Shown in pieces: positions 1 to 7,784 of a stretch of DNA of 22,146 nucleotides. The translations under genes were made by a program, and so were the position numbers. The notes under the pieces were generated by a model. The model worked only from the letters and a program-made list of their open reading frames with translations, did not search any database and was not told the origin of the DNA. Origin of the DNA: Glaciecola sp038744645. GTDB lineage: Bacteria; Pseudomonadota; Gammaproteobacteria; Enterobacterales; Alteromonadaceae. The stretch's first letter is position 1; each line of letters opens with the position of its first letter. Where the stretch lies: assembly GCA_038744645.1 (NCBI GenBank), contig JBCDMA010000021.1, positions 1-22,146 on the forward strand. Reading direction: 5' to 3'.

Positions 1-1
1 G

Positions 2-166
2 GTCTCTGAAGTGCTTGGCGATTACATCAACGGTTTCTATGAGCAAGCGGAAACGACGCTTTTAGCGCATCTTCAGGCTACGACTGTTGCGGACATGGAT
101 GCAAAGGTCAGCCCGATCATCAAGGCTGCTTTCAATTGCAAAACAACCAACCTTACATCGAAATAG
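2..166 (+). CDS. C-terminal fragment of an unrecognised protein
   Basis: An open frame enters from outside the window at base 2 and ends at TAG (164-166), giving the last 54 residues. It is predicted to be soluble and largely helical (VSEVLGDYINGFYEQAE at the left, KVSPIIKAAF further on). I do not recognise the family; a TetR-type ligand-binding C-terminus is only a guess. Its stop codon touches the stop codon of the convergent GH42 gene with no base between them (TAG followed directly by CTA). This makes a real gene more likely than a chance open frame, but coding status rests on only 54 codons. Confidence 0.6.
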   Translation, partial: VSEVLGDYINGFYEQAETTLLAHLQATTVADMDAKVSPIIKAAFNCKTTNLTSK

Positions 167-2137
167 CTAAACTCCATCGACAATAACTACTTGCCTTGGT
201 CCTACTGTCACGGTCTTATTTTCAAGCTCATCGATTTGTAATGAGACGGAATCAGCGTTGTAGTTGAAGCAAAACAGTTTGCCGTCTCGTCTCGACAGTC
301 TGATATCACGGGGAAGTATCTGGTAATCGATGTCCTGCGATTCAAGTACACCACTTAGCACGGCAATCAAACTATCTGTTTGCATAAGACAACCTATATA
401 GGTGCATTTATTATTTTGCACGATGGCGGTGTGGTTGTTTGCGTCACTACTGACATACCTAGCAAGCACTGTTACGCCTGAATTAGACAAAATATCAATG
501 TACTCCAACCAACGACTGCACTCTAGTTCAACCCCACCGAATTCCAAGGGTTGGACACAGTCTGGTCGCACTGTCTCTGTCGATGAGATTTGAATATCAA
601 TCAGCTGCTGAATTTTCCCTGGGGATAAAGTGGGCGCGAGCCAGAATTCATAGGTTTTACTGCCTGAGCGAGGGCCAAAGATGATATGTGCGTCAGATTT
701 CTCGCAGACATCAATGAAATCCTGGCTCACCATCGGCAAACAAGGAGCCACAATCAATTTATAAGGAGTAAGGTCAGACGATTGACTGATAAAATCCACA
801 TCTAAGCCCAGTTGCCGCAGGGCTGAATAATACTCAAATTCGACTTGTTGATGGACATAGCTATCGCCTTGCCTTTCTATCTCGGTTACCCATTGATTAT
901 GCGGATCCATGACAATCGCAACAGATGCATTCACAGGCGATTGCAAATCGAGACCACTTGCTATCAATTCATCTCGAAAAGAAACAATTTCATGCCAAGC
1001 GGGCGATTTTGAGTTGTCCACGCGCTTGATGCCGGCGTGCATTTGTTCTTGTGCAAATGCGGCTTGTCGCCAGCGAAAATAGCTGATAGTTGAGGCACCA
1101 TGTGCTATGGCTTCCCAAGACCAAAACTTGACCATACCATTGACAGGTTTCGGGTTATGTCCACCCCAATTTACGGGGCCAGGTTGCTGCTCCATGATCC
1201 AAAAAGGCGACGCTGATATCCCTCGGATCTGATCAAATGAATAACTGGCAAAGTCTGGATGACCCGTCCTCATGTAGCGTTCAAATTCAGAAGAAGACAA
1301 TGATGAGAAAAACAGGTCCGTTCTACCCAATGGATAATTGTCATAACTCGCAAAATCGAGTGGCGCTGCTAGCGCAAAGTTGTCGCATTGCGTATCTACC
1401 ATAGGAATAAAATTATGCGTGATGAAGTGAGATTTACAGTGCGACTTAATCTCTTTGACCATGCTATCGTGGAATCGCACTACTTGATCAGAACTGAAAC
1501 GGCGGTACGCAAGCCGATGCGAAGGATGAGCCTCAGTCACTGCCATGAGCGGTAATTCTAATTCATCAAATGAGCTGTATTCCATTGACCAAAAGATAGT
1601 GCCCCATTCGCGATTGAGATTTTCTATCGTATTGTATTTAGTCTTGCACCAAGCTCTAAATGCTGTAAGCGCAGATGCGGAGCTGCTTAGCGTGGTATCG
1701 TGACAAGCGATTTCGTTATCCGTTTGCCACCCCACCACGGCAGGATGGTTAGCATACCGACGCGCCATCACTTGGGTGATTTTCATTGCTGCATTAAAAA
1801 AGGATTCGCTAGAGAAATCACAATGGCGTCTAGAACCAAATCCTCGCGTCTGTCCTGTATGAATATCGCAAGGGAGAATATCGGGATGCTTGTCGATTAA
1901 CCATTTGGGCGGCGTTGCTGTCGGCGTGCACAAGATAACTTTCAAATGCTGTGAATGCAAAATATCAATGACTTCATCCAACCAATCAAAGCAGTAATCA
2001 CCTTCGGCGTTTTCAAGTCTGCACCAGGCAAATTCCGCCAGGCGCACATATTCGATCCCTAACGACTTCATCTCTTCAGCATCACGTTGCCACAAGCTTT
2101 TAGGCCAGTGTTCCGGGTAGTAGCAAACGCCTAGCAT
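167..2137 (-). CDS. GH42 beta-galactosidase (cytoplasmic)
   Basis: This 656-residue protein is a glycoside hydrolase family 42 beta-galactosidase, which removes terminal beta-linked galactose from oligosaccharides. The N-terminus has the family opening GVCYYPEHWP. The TIM barrel carries the acid/base Glu in WQTDNE (E142) and the nucleophile Glu in WIMEQQPG (E316). The trimerisation domain follows from about residue 395, then a C-terminal beta domain ending in PRQVVIVDG. Length is normal for the family. There is no signal peptide, so it should act on imported sugars. C106 is present, but the run after HDT lacks the further cysteines that bind zinc in the Thermus A4 enzyme, so this may be a zinc-free variant. 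The ATG at 2137 has a GGAG ribosome binding site about 8 bases upstream. It is divergent from the GH36 gene and convergent, with zero spacing, with the fragment on its left. Confidence 0.95.
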   Translation of the reverse strand: MLGVCYYPEHWPKSLWQRDAEEMKSLGIEYVRLAEFAWCRLENAEGDYCFDWLDEVIDILHSQHLKVILCTPTATPPKWLIDKHPDILPCDIHTGQTRGFGSRRHCDFSSESFFNAAMKITQVMARRYANHPAVVGWQTDNEIACHDTTLSSSASALTAFRAWCKTKYNTIENLNREWGTIFWSMEYSSFDELELPLMAVTEAHPSHRLAYRRFSSDQVVRFHDSMVKEIKSHCKSHFITHNFIPMVDTQCDNFALAAPLDFASYDNYPLGRTDLFFSSLSSSEFERYMRTGHPDFASYSFDQIRGISASPFWIMEQQPGPVNWGGHNPKPVNGMVKFWSWEAIAHGASTISYFRWRQAAFAQEQMHAGIKRVDNSKSPAWHEIVSFRDELIASGLDLQSPVNASVAIVMDPHNQWVTEIERQGDSYVHQQVEFEYYSALRQLGLDVDFISQSSDLTPYKLIVAPCLPMVSQDFIDVCEKSDAHIIFGPRSGSKTYEFWLAPTLSPGKIQQLIDIQISSTETVRPDCVQPLEFGGVELECSRWLEYIDILSNSGVTVLARYVSSDANNHTAIVQNNKCTYIGCLMQTDSLIAVLSGVLESQDIDYQILPRDIRLSRRDGKLFCFNYNADSVSLQIDELENKTVTVGPRQVVIVDGV

Positions 2138-2200
2138 ACCTACGCTCCAATACGATTGTATTTGATTGACTTAACGATGTTCTTACATATAATTAACATA

Positions 2201-2229
2201 TTTATATGATTATTAGGTTAACTTGTAAA
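2201..2229 (-). promoter_or_regulatory. Putative sigma-70 promoter of the GH42 gene
   Basis: On the minus strand, TTTACA (-35, bases 2229-2224) is followed after exactly 17 bases by TATAAA (-10, bases 2206-2201). The -10 lies about 64 bases upstream of the ATG at 2137. The match is good, but this intergenic region is AT-rich, so chance matches are possible. Confidence 0.55.
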
Positions 2230-2283
2230 TCATTTTCTGCGACAGTTATTTGTGATGCTTATTAATCGTAAGAACGTCGAGCC

Positions 2284-2296
2284 TTGTAACTTTGCT
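2284..2296. promoter_or_regulatory. Candidate operator shared with the galT upstream region
   Basis: TTGTAACTTTGCT lies in the 253-bp divergent region between the GH42 and GH36 promoters. The reverse strand upstream of galT (5283-5271) reads TTGTAACTTTACT, which is 12 of 13 identical. The GTAAC/TTTAC part is a near palindrome, as FadR-type GntR operators usually are. The regulator encoded at 4553-5239 is the obvious candidate to bind it. This is inference from one pair of similar sites. Confidence 0.3.
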
Positions 2297-2342
2297 TGAA
2301 TCTATTTGTTTGCATGATTTGCACAATAAACCGAAGTCACAA

Positions 2343-2370
2343 TTGTTATCACATCGATATTCAGTATAAA
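2343..2370 (+). promoter_or_regulatory. Putative sigma-70 promoter of the GH36 gene
   Basis: TTGTTA (2343-2348) and TATAAA (2365-2370) are separated by 16 bases, and the -10 lies 20 bases before the ATG at 2391. The predicted leader is therefore very short. The ribosome binding site is weak (AATAAG), which fits a short, tightly controlled leader but also lowers certainty about the exact start site. Confidence 0.55.
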
Positions 2371-2390
2371 GGCGCACAAAAACAATAAGC

Positions 2391-4544
2391 ATGCACGTAA
2401 AAAACACCCACAAAAGCACCACTTATTTTGTCCATCTACGGACTGATCTTGTCAGTCTTGTCATTGATTGTAGGACACCGCAACCAAGCATATTGTATTT
2501 CGGTGATGCTATTTCGCCTGATGTTGATATCAGAGAAATTCCCATTTTATCAACGCGTCAGGAGGCCAAATGTTCGCTTGCTGAAGAAGTACCCATTGCA
2601 CTGACGCCAACCCGCGGAAGCGGATTTACCGGTAACCCGGGGATCCAGCTCATGGATGCTGCCGATCTTTGGGCGATATCACCAACCCTTGAATCCGTCA
2701 CTCAAGAGGACAATAATAAAGTCACGCTTGTTTCGGTTGATTCTATCCGTCGCGTATCGCTTAAACACGAGCTTCACTTGTGTCCAGATACCCATGTACT
2801 ATCCGCAATGACCACTGTCACCAACAATGCAGAAGTACCTATGAGCGTGCTTGATTTATCAACGCTCACGGTCCCATTGCCCATGCAAATGGACACCATA
2901 ATGTCATTCGAAGGCCGTTGGTCAATGGAGTTTCAGACAACGCGCATTGATTTATTTCTAGGTGCATACGTGAGAGAAAATCGCAAAGGCAAGACCTCTC
3001 ACGATACGTTTCCCGGCGTTATCGTTCATGCATCTAGTGCAGGCGAAAATCACGGCGAATGCTATGGCTTTCATCTGGGCTGGAGTGGTAATCATCGAAC
3101 GCGTGTCGAACTATTATCTGAGCAGCGCACTTATGTGCAGATGGGGGAATTATTAGGTCATGACGAGATCCAGCTTGCTCCTAAAACCAGCTATACCACA
3201 CCCACTATGTACATTAGTTATTCGGCAAGTGGTTTTAACCGGATGTCATCGCAATTTCATCGCTATATTAAACAGCACATACTGTCTGACAAAATAGTCT
3301 CTACCCCTAGACCCGTGCACTACAACACCTGGGAAGGTATCTATTTTGATCATGACCTAGATACGCTTAAACAGTTTGCTGACATCATGGCTGATGTCGG
3401 AACAGAGCGATATGTGCTCGACGATGGTTGGTTTCGAGGACGTAGAAGCGAAAAGGCGGGGCTAGGTGATTGGCAAGTGGATGAAACTATCTACCCGAAC
3501 GGCCTTACCCCACTGATTCAGCATGTCATTGATAAAGGGATGCAATTTGGTATTTGGTTTGAGCCAGAAATGGTCAATCCAGATAGCGATCTGTATCGAA
3601 CACATCCAGATTGGGTACTGCATTGCAAAGGTAGCAACCAATTAGGATTCAGACACCAATACGTACTGGATTTGTCACGTGAAGACGTCAGTGAGAACAT
3701 CTACGCACAGGTAGCAGATATCCTGCATGAGTATCCTCAGATCTCATATATTAAGTGGGATATGAACAGAGACATTAATCACACTGGGGATATCGATGGC
3801 AACAACGTTATTCATGCGCAGACGCAGGCAGTGTATGCATTGATACAACGACTTAAAAGAGCATTTCCTCATGTTGAAATTGAAAGCTGTTCTTCCGGTG
3901 GTGCACGGATAGACCTAGGTATACTTTCTTTTACAGACCGTTTTTGGACGTCAGACTCAAATGACGCGCTGGATAGACTATCGATACAACGCGGCTGCTC
4001 ATATTTTTTTCCAACCTTGTTAACTGGTTCACACGCAGGACCGCAAGACTGTCATATCACTGGACGAAAACTCTCGATGGAGATGCGTGTTGGTGCAGCG
4101 TTATTTGGTAGCATGGGCATGGAAATGGATCCGCGAGAATTGTCTGAACATGACAAGGAGTGCTTAAAATCGGGCGTTGCGTTTTTTAAAGAACACCGTA
4201 AGTTGATCCACAATGGCGATTATTTTCGATACGATGGCAATGGTGACGTGATTGAATTTGCGATTGTCGATGAAGACAAGTCCATAGGACTATTTGTTCA
4301 CAACATCATTAAAGAAAGTCGTAGAACAATGCCAAAAATGTTTAAGTTTATTGGTTTAGATCCGAAAGCAAGCTACACAGTACAAAAAGTGTGGCCTACA
4401 ACGTTGAAAGAATACAGCCGTTCAATTCTAAGTGATCTTGATGGAAGAGCATTTAGCGCTGAATTGCTCATGAAGCACGGGATGCAATTGCCTATCTTAA
4501 CGCCGCAATCGTGTATAGTGTTTAAGCTGACAAAACAAGGGTAG
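2391..4544 (+). CDS. GH36 alpha-galactosidase (cytoplasmic)
   Basis: This 717-residue protein is a glycoside hydrolase family 36 alpha-galactosidase, which hydrolyses terminal alpha-1,6-galactose from sugars such as melibiose, raffinose or galactomannan fragments. The N-terminal beta-sandwich (about residues 1-315) leads into a TIM barrel with VLDDGWF, then KWDMNRD with the nucleophile D457. After ESCSSGGARIDLGIL comes WTSDSNDALDR with the acid/base D522. The 65-residue spacing of the two aspartates and the total length fit the bacterial GH36 group. No signal peptide is seen, so the enzyme works inside the cell. It is the first gene of a run with the GntR regulator 8 bp downstream, and is divergent from the GH42 gene. 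Specificity for a particular alpha-galactoside cannot be read from the sequence. Confidence 0.96.
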   Translation: MHVKNTHKSTTYFVHLRTDLVSLVIDCRTPQPSILYFGDAISPDVDIREIPILSTRQEAKCSLAEEVPIALTPTRGSGFTGNPGIQLMDAADLWAISPTLESVTQEDNNKVTLVSVDSIRRVSLKHELHLCPDTHVLSAMTTVTNNAEVPMSVLDLSTLTVPLPMQMDTIMSFEGRWSMEFQTTRIDLFLGAYVRENRKGKTSHDTFPGVIVHASSAGENHGECYGFHLGWSGNHRTRVELLSEQRTYVQMGELLGHDEIQLAPKTSYTTPTMYISYSASGFNRMSSQFHRYIKQHILSDKIVSTPRPVHYNTWEGIYFDHDLDTLKQFADIMADVGTERYVLDDGWFRGRRSEKAGLGDWQVDETIYPNGLTPLIQHVIDKGMQFGIWFEPEMVNPDSDLYRTHPDWVLHCKGSNQLGFRHQYVLDLSREDVSENIYAQVADILHEYPQISYIKWDMNRDINHTGDIDGNNVIHAQTQAVYALIQRLKRAFPHVEIESCSSGGARIDLGILSFTDRFWTSDSNDALDRLSIQRGCSYFFPTLLTGSHAGPQDCHITGRKLSMEMRVGAALFGSMGMEMDPRELSEHDKECLKSGVAFFKEHRKLIHNGDYFRYDGNGDVIEFAIVDEDKSIGLFVHNIIKESRRTMPKMFKFIGLDPKASYTVQKVWPTTLKEYSRSILSDLDGRAFSAELLMKHGMQLPILTPQSCIVFKLTKQG

Positions 4545-4552
4545 CAAACGGA

Positions 4553-5239
4553 TTGAACAGAAACCTCACCTTTCAACTCACGCATGAACTGGGATCAGCA
4601 ATTGTGAAGGGCAACTATCAAGTTGGCCAAATCATGCCTTCAGAAGCGGTTATTTCGGATACATATGACGTCAGCCGAAGCTCCACGCGAGAAGCTGTCA
4701 AAATGCTGTCTGCAAAAGGACTCATCAGCTCCAGGCCACGGCAGGGAATACGCGTATTAGAAGAGTCTAAATGGAACCTGTTTGATCCTGATGTACTTAG
4801 CTGGATATTACAATCAAAGCCATCAATTAGCTTGCTTAGAGAATTCACTCAAGTGCGATACGCCATTGAACCTGTCGCTGGGCGCCTGGCTGCAGAAAAC
4901 GCAAACGAAGAGGACATAGCGGCGTTAGAATCCGCATTACATCGAATTGCCGAAGCCCAAATGGGGCTTGACGATCAACTTGACGCGCACATCAGTTTTC
5001 TCAACGCGATATTAAAAGCCAGTGGAAATCGGTTTTTTATACAGTTGACACAATTTGTCAGCGCTGCGCTGCGTGTCAGCATTCGATACATCAATACTGC
5101 AATGAATGTTGATAACTCTGACATTACTTTTCACGAGAGGGTGTTTAATGCCATCAAAAGTGGTAATGGCGATGAAGCACATACGTTAATCGAACATATC
5201 TTGCAGGATGCACTGAACGTTATTGACAACAAAATTTAG
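4553..5239 (+). CDS. GntR-family (FadR type, FCD domain) regulator, DgoR-like
   Basis: This 228-residue transcription factor has an N-terminal winged helix-turn-helix (about residues 5-69, with MPSEAVISDTYDVSRSSTREAVKML) and a helical FCD ligand-binding domain (about 95-222). The WNLFDPDVLSWIL linker strongly recalls the E. coli galactonate repressor DgoR. It probably represses the surrounding galactoside genes and is released by a sugar or sugar acid. The start is TTG at 4553: no ATG occurs in frame before the DNA-binding domain, and AAGGG (4537-4541) can serve as ribosome binding site. It follows the GH36 stop by 8 bp and is likely co-transcribed. In the FCD domain the usual Asp-x3-His metal pair reads H146 and L150, while H194 and H215 remain, so metal binding may be lost. 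Ligand and operator are inferred. Confidence 0.9.
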   Translation: MNRNLTFQLTHELGSAIVKGNYQVGQIMPSEAVISDTYDVSRSSTREAVKMLSAKGLISSRPRQGIRVLEESKWNLFDPDVLSWILQSKPSISLLREFTQVRYAIEPVAGRLAAENANEEDIAALESALHRIAEAQMGLDDQLDAHISFLNAILKASGNRFFIQLTQFVSAALRVSIRYINTAMNVDNSDITFHERVFNAIKSGNGDEAHTLIEHILQDALNVIDNKI

Positions 5240-5270
5240 CGCTTTATCTATTTTTAAACATATCATTTAC

Positions 5271-5284
5271 AGTAAAGTTACAAT
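5271..5284. promoter_or_regulatory. Candidate operator upstream of galT
   Basis: AGTAAAGTTACAAT contains the near palindrome GTAA-AG-TTAC. Its reverse complement matches TTGTAACTTTGCT at 2284-2296 in 12 of 13 positions. It sits about 60 bp before the galT start and just upstream of the predicted promoter, a sensible place for regulator binding. Function is inferred. Confidence 0.3.
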
Positions 5285-5289
5285 ATCTC

Positions 5290-5318
5290 TTCACCATTAA
5301 GCATATTTATCATACAAT
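5290..5318 (+). promoter_or_regulatory. Possible promoter of galT-galK
   Basis: TTCACC (5290-5295) and TACAAT (5313-5318) are spaced by 17 bases and end 27 bases before the galT ATG. The -10 is a 5/6 match and the -35 a 4/6 match to the sigma-70 consensus. Read-through from the GH36-GntR transcript is an alternative, since no terminator is visible in the 106-bp gap. Confidence 0.35.
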
Positions 5319-5345
5319 TCATTGAGCACTATGCGCGAGAGTTAA

Positions 5346-6431
5346 ATGAGTTATCTTGAAAAAACACATCGCCGAAAGAACATACTAACTGGCGAATGGG
5401 TCTTGGTTTCACCCCATCGCAATCAGCGGCCATGGTCAGGTGCCACTGAGCGTGTCGACGAAGCTACTTTGCCCGTTTTTGATGCGAACTGCCCGCTATG
5501 TCCGGGTAATACTCGCGCCAATGGTGTAAAAAATCCAACCTATCAATCAACTTACACATTTGTGAATGATTTTGGCGCCCTGACGTCACACTCACCTGAT
5601 GACACATCAGACCATGTGAGTTCAGAACTATTTATTTCAGAGCCTGCTACTGGTGAATGCAGAGTGATTTGTTTTTCACCCGATCACAATCGCACATTAC
5701 CGGAACTATCAACAAGTGAAATCCTTGCAGTCGTTGATTGTTGGCAAGATAACTTTGTTGATCTATCAACCAAATACAATTGTGTGCACATTTTCGAAAA
5801 CAAAGGTGCAGTCATGGGATGCTCTCAACCCCATCCACATGGGCAAATATGGGCACACGACCACCTGTCTACCGAAATTGAGAAGAAACTATCGCGCTTT
5901 ACAGAATACTATGCGAAACACACGTCCTGCTTGCTTGACGATTATGTAAACGCAGAGATATCCGCCTCAGCACGCATCGTAATAGAAAATGAAGATTGGG
6001 TAGTTGTAACACCCTACTGGGCAATTTGGCCATTTGAAACCATGTTGGTATGTCGCCACCCCATTGCGCATTTTGGCAATCTAGATGAAAGGATGAAAAC
6101 TTCATTGGCCAAAATCATACAACAGCTGACCATCAAATATGACAATGTCTTTGAGTGCAGTTTCCCGTATTCCATGGGGTGGCATAATTCACCACTTCAA
6201 AAAGATCATGCACCGCGTCAACTAGATAACGCACCGCGACAATTAGAAAATGAGGAAATTTGGCGGTTACATGCGCACTATTATCCGCCGTTATTGCGCT
6301 CTGCAACCGTCAAAAAGTTTATGGTTGGATATGAAATGCTAGCCGAGAGTCAGCGCGATCTCACGGTTGAAACTGCGGCGCAAATTCTTCGGGATTGTAG
6401 CAATGTCCATTATAAAAAGGCGGGAATATAA
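5346..6431 (+). CDS. galT: Galactose-1-phosphate uridylyltransferase
   Basis: GalT exchanges UMP between UDP-glucose and galactose-1-phosphate, the second step of the Leloir pathway. The 361-residue protein has the zinc motif CPLCPGN (C49, C52), H114 in FSPDHNRTLPEL, and the active-site triad H163-P-H165 in QPHPHGQIW, with H165 the UMP-carrying nucleophile. The C-terminal stretch LHAHYYPPLLRSATVKKFMVG is almost identical to the E. coli enzyme, so the call is firm. Between GWH and LHAHYYPP it carries about a dozen extra residues, formed by two copies of APRQLDN/APRQLEN (residues 289-302). The ATG at 5346 has GAGAG four bases upstream. galK starts 3 bp after its stop, so the two form a translationally close pair. 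Confidence 0.98.
   Translation: MSYLEKTHRRKNILTGEWVLVSPHRNQRPWSGATERVDEATLPVFDANCPLCPGNTRANGVKNPTYQSTYTFVNDFGALTSHSPDDTSDHVSSELFISEPATGECRVICFSPDHNRTLPELSTSEILAVVDCWQDNFVDLSTKYNCVHIFENKGAVMGCSQPHPHGQIWAHDHLSTEIEKKLSRFTEYYAKHTSCLLDDYVNAEISASARIVIENEDWVVVTPYWAIWPFETMLVCRHPIAHFGNLDERMKTSLAKIIQQLTIKYDNVFECSFPYSMGWHNSPLQKDHAPRQLDNAPRQLENEEIWRLHAHYYPPLLRSATVKKFMVGYEMLAESQRDLTVETAAQILRDCSNVHYKKAGI
6210..6251 (+). repeat. 21-bp in-frame tandem duplication within galT
   Basis: Bases 6210-6230 and 6231-6251 are adjacent 21-base units that differ at four positions. They encode APRQLDN and APRQLEN. Three of the changes are third-position or conservative (D to E), which suggests an old duplication kept under selection for protein sequence. 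The unit falls in a loop where the E. coli protein is shorter. Confidence 0.85.
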
Positions 6432-6434
6432 TCT

Positions 6435-7598
6435 ATGACGAACGATGAATTATCTCAAAGATTCGCCGAAATTTACGGTGGCCAACCTGAAGCTATTGCG
6501 AGTGCGCCAGGCCGAGTCAATATTATTGGAGAATTTACTGACTATAATAATGGCTTTGTGTTGCCATGCGCACTTGAGTTTCGCACACAGGTCGCATATC
6601 GGCAGCGCAGTGATAACAGTATCGTTGCTCACTCACTGCAGTACCCAGGGCAAAAAGACGAATTCCCCGTTGACCGCGTTATTGAGCCGGGCACAAATCA
6701 ATGGGGCAACTATGTGCGTGCAGTTGCCTTTATTATAGAAACAATGGGCGTGAAGCTTGGTGGGATGGATTTACTGATTGAAAGTAATGTGCCACAAGGC
6801 GCAGGACTCTCTAGCTCTGCCGCATTGGAGGTAGCCGTCGGCGGCGCCATTAATGCAGCATTTAATCTTGGCTTTTCACCAACCGAGCTCGCTCAAATTG
6901 GTCAGTCTGCTGAAAACGACTTTATGAATTGCCAATGCGGCATTATGGACCAGCTTGTTTCTGCATGTGGTCAAAGAGACAACGCCCTGCTGATTGATTG
7001 TCTCGACCTCACAACACAGCTTGCAACGATGCCTGGCGATTTAGTTTTGCTAATTATTAACTCAAACTACCCTCGAAAACTGGTCGATAGCGAATACAAT
7101 GACCGAAGAGAGGATTGTCAAGCCGCAGCAGATGCGATGCAGGTATCATCGCTTCGAGACGCGGACCTATCGGCATTAGAAGGTGCAAAGACACGTCTTA
7201 CTGATACGCAGTACCGCAGGGCAAAACACGTTATTACTGAGAATCAACGCGTCCTTGATGCGCTTGATGCCTTGCGTAATAGTCATATCGAAACGCTCAG
7301 CACATTGATGGCAGCGTCGCAGATGTCTCTTAGGAACGATTTTGAAGTCACGGTACCAGCCACTGATTGGATCGTTGATAAATGCACAAGTATTGTTGGC
7401 AAAAAAGGCGCTGCACGACAAACTGGCGGCGGTTTTGGCGGTGCTGTCGTGTGTCTTTGTCAGTCTGAAAGTGTTGAAGACATTACGCGCAAAATTGAAG
7501 TTGAATATCCAAAAGCTACTGGATTACATGCCGATATTTTTCGCTGTGTTGCCGGTGATGGCTTATCGATAACGCCGCGGAATCACACAAGTAGCTGA
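6435..7598 (+). CDS. galK: Galactokinase
   Basis: GalK phosphorylates galactose with ATP to galactose-1-phosphate, the entry step of the Leloir pathway. The 387-residue protein shows all GHMP-kinase motifs: the sugar-binding motif APGRVNIIGEFTDYNNG (residues 24-40), the ATP loop GAGLSSSAALE (122-132), the catalytic aspartate D172 in CGIMDQLVSACG, and the C-terminal GGGFGGAVV. The galactokinase signature normally reads GEHTDY, whereas here it reads GEFTDY (F34 in place of the His). The other key residues, E33, D36 and Y37, are intact, so an active enzyme is still likely. Translation starts at ATG 6435 with AAGGCGGGA upstream, 3 bp after galT. No galE or galM follows; the gene is last in its run. 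Confidence 0.97.
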   Translation: MTNDELSQRFAEIYGGQPEAIASAPGRVNIIGEFTDYNNGFVLPCALEFRTQVAYRQRSDNSIVAHSLQYPGQKDEFPVDRVIEPGTNQWGNYVRAVAFIIETMGVKLGGMDLLIESNVPQGAGLSSSAALEVAVGGAINAAFNLGFSPTELAQIGQSAENDFMNCQCGIMDQLVSACGQRDNALLIDCLDLTTQLATMPGDLVLLIINSNYPRKLVDSEYNDRREDCQAAADAMQVSSLRDADLSALEGAKTRLTDTQYRRAKHVITENQRVLDALDALRNSHIETLSTLMAASQMSLRNDFEVTVPATDWIVDKCTSIVGKKGAARQTGGGFGGAVVCLCQSESVEDITRKIEVEYPKATGLHADIFRCVAGDGLSITPRNHTSS

Positions 7599-7756
7599 AT
7601 CAAATCCTAGCCACACTAATTTACCTGAGTACTGAAGAAGACAGGCTGAAATTCATCGCTGTGCGCACGACTTTGCAACTGATCATCCTACCGTCATTTT
7701 TGACAGCGGTGAATTGAGCAGCTCGCGTTTGTATTGAAGTTAACATCACCTTCTTG

Positions 7757-7784
7757 TTTTATTAATGTAAGTTACTTAATAAAA
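7757..7784. promoter_or_regulatory. AT-rich near-perfect palindrome, candidate operator
   Basis: The arms TTTTATTAA (7757-7765) and TTAATAAAA (7776-7784) are perfect inverted repeats. Between them GTAA and TTAC (7767-7770, 7772-7775) continue the symmetry around one central G, with a single unpaired T at 7766. The core GTAAGTTAC resembles GTAAAGTTAC upstream of galT. It could bind the local GntR regulator. As an RNA hairpin it would be AU-rich and has no clear U-run, so a terminator for galK is less likely. Confidence 0.4.

Noticed and set aside
2341..2355. Lac-operator- or CRP-like sequence (AATTGTTATCACA)
   Set aside because: Only one half-site is present and no matching second arm is found; it coincides with the predicted -35 of the GH36 promoter.
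5223..5228. Perfect TTGACA at the end of the GntR gene as galT promoter
   Set aside because: The best -10 at the right spacing (TATCTA) is poor; the TTCACC/TACAAT pair nearer the gene is preferred.
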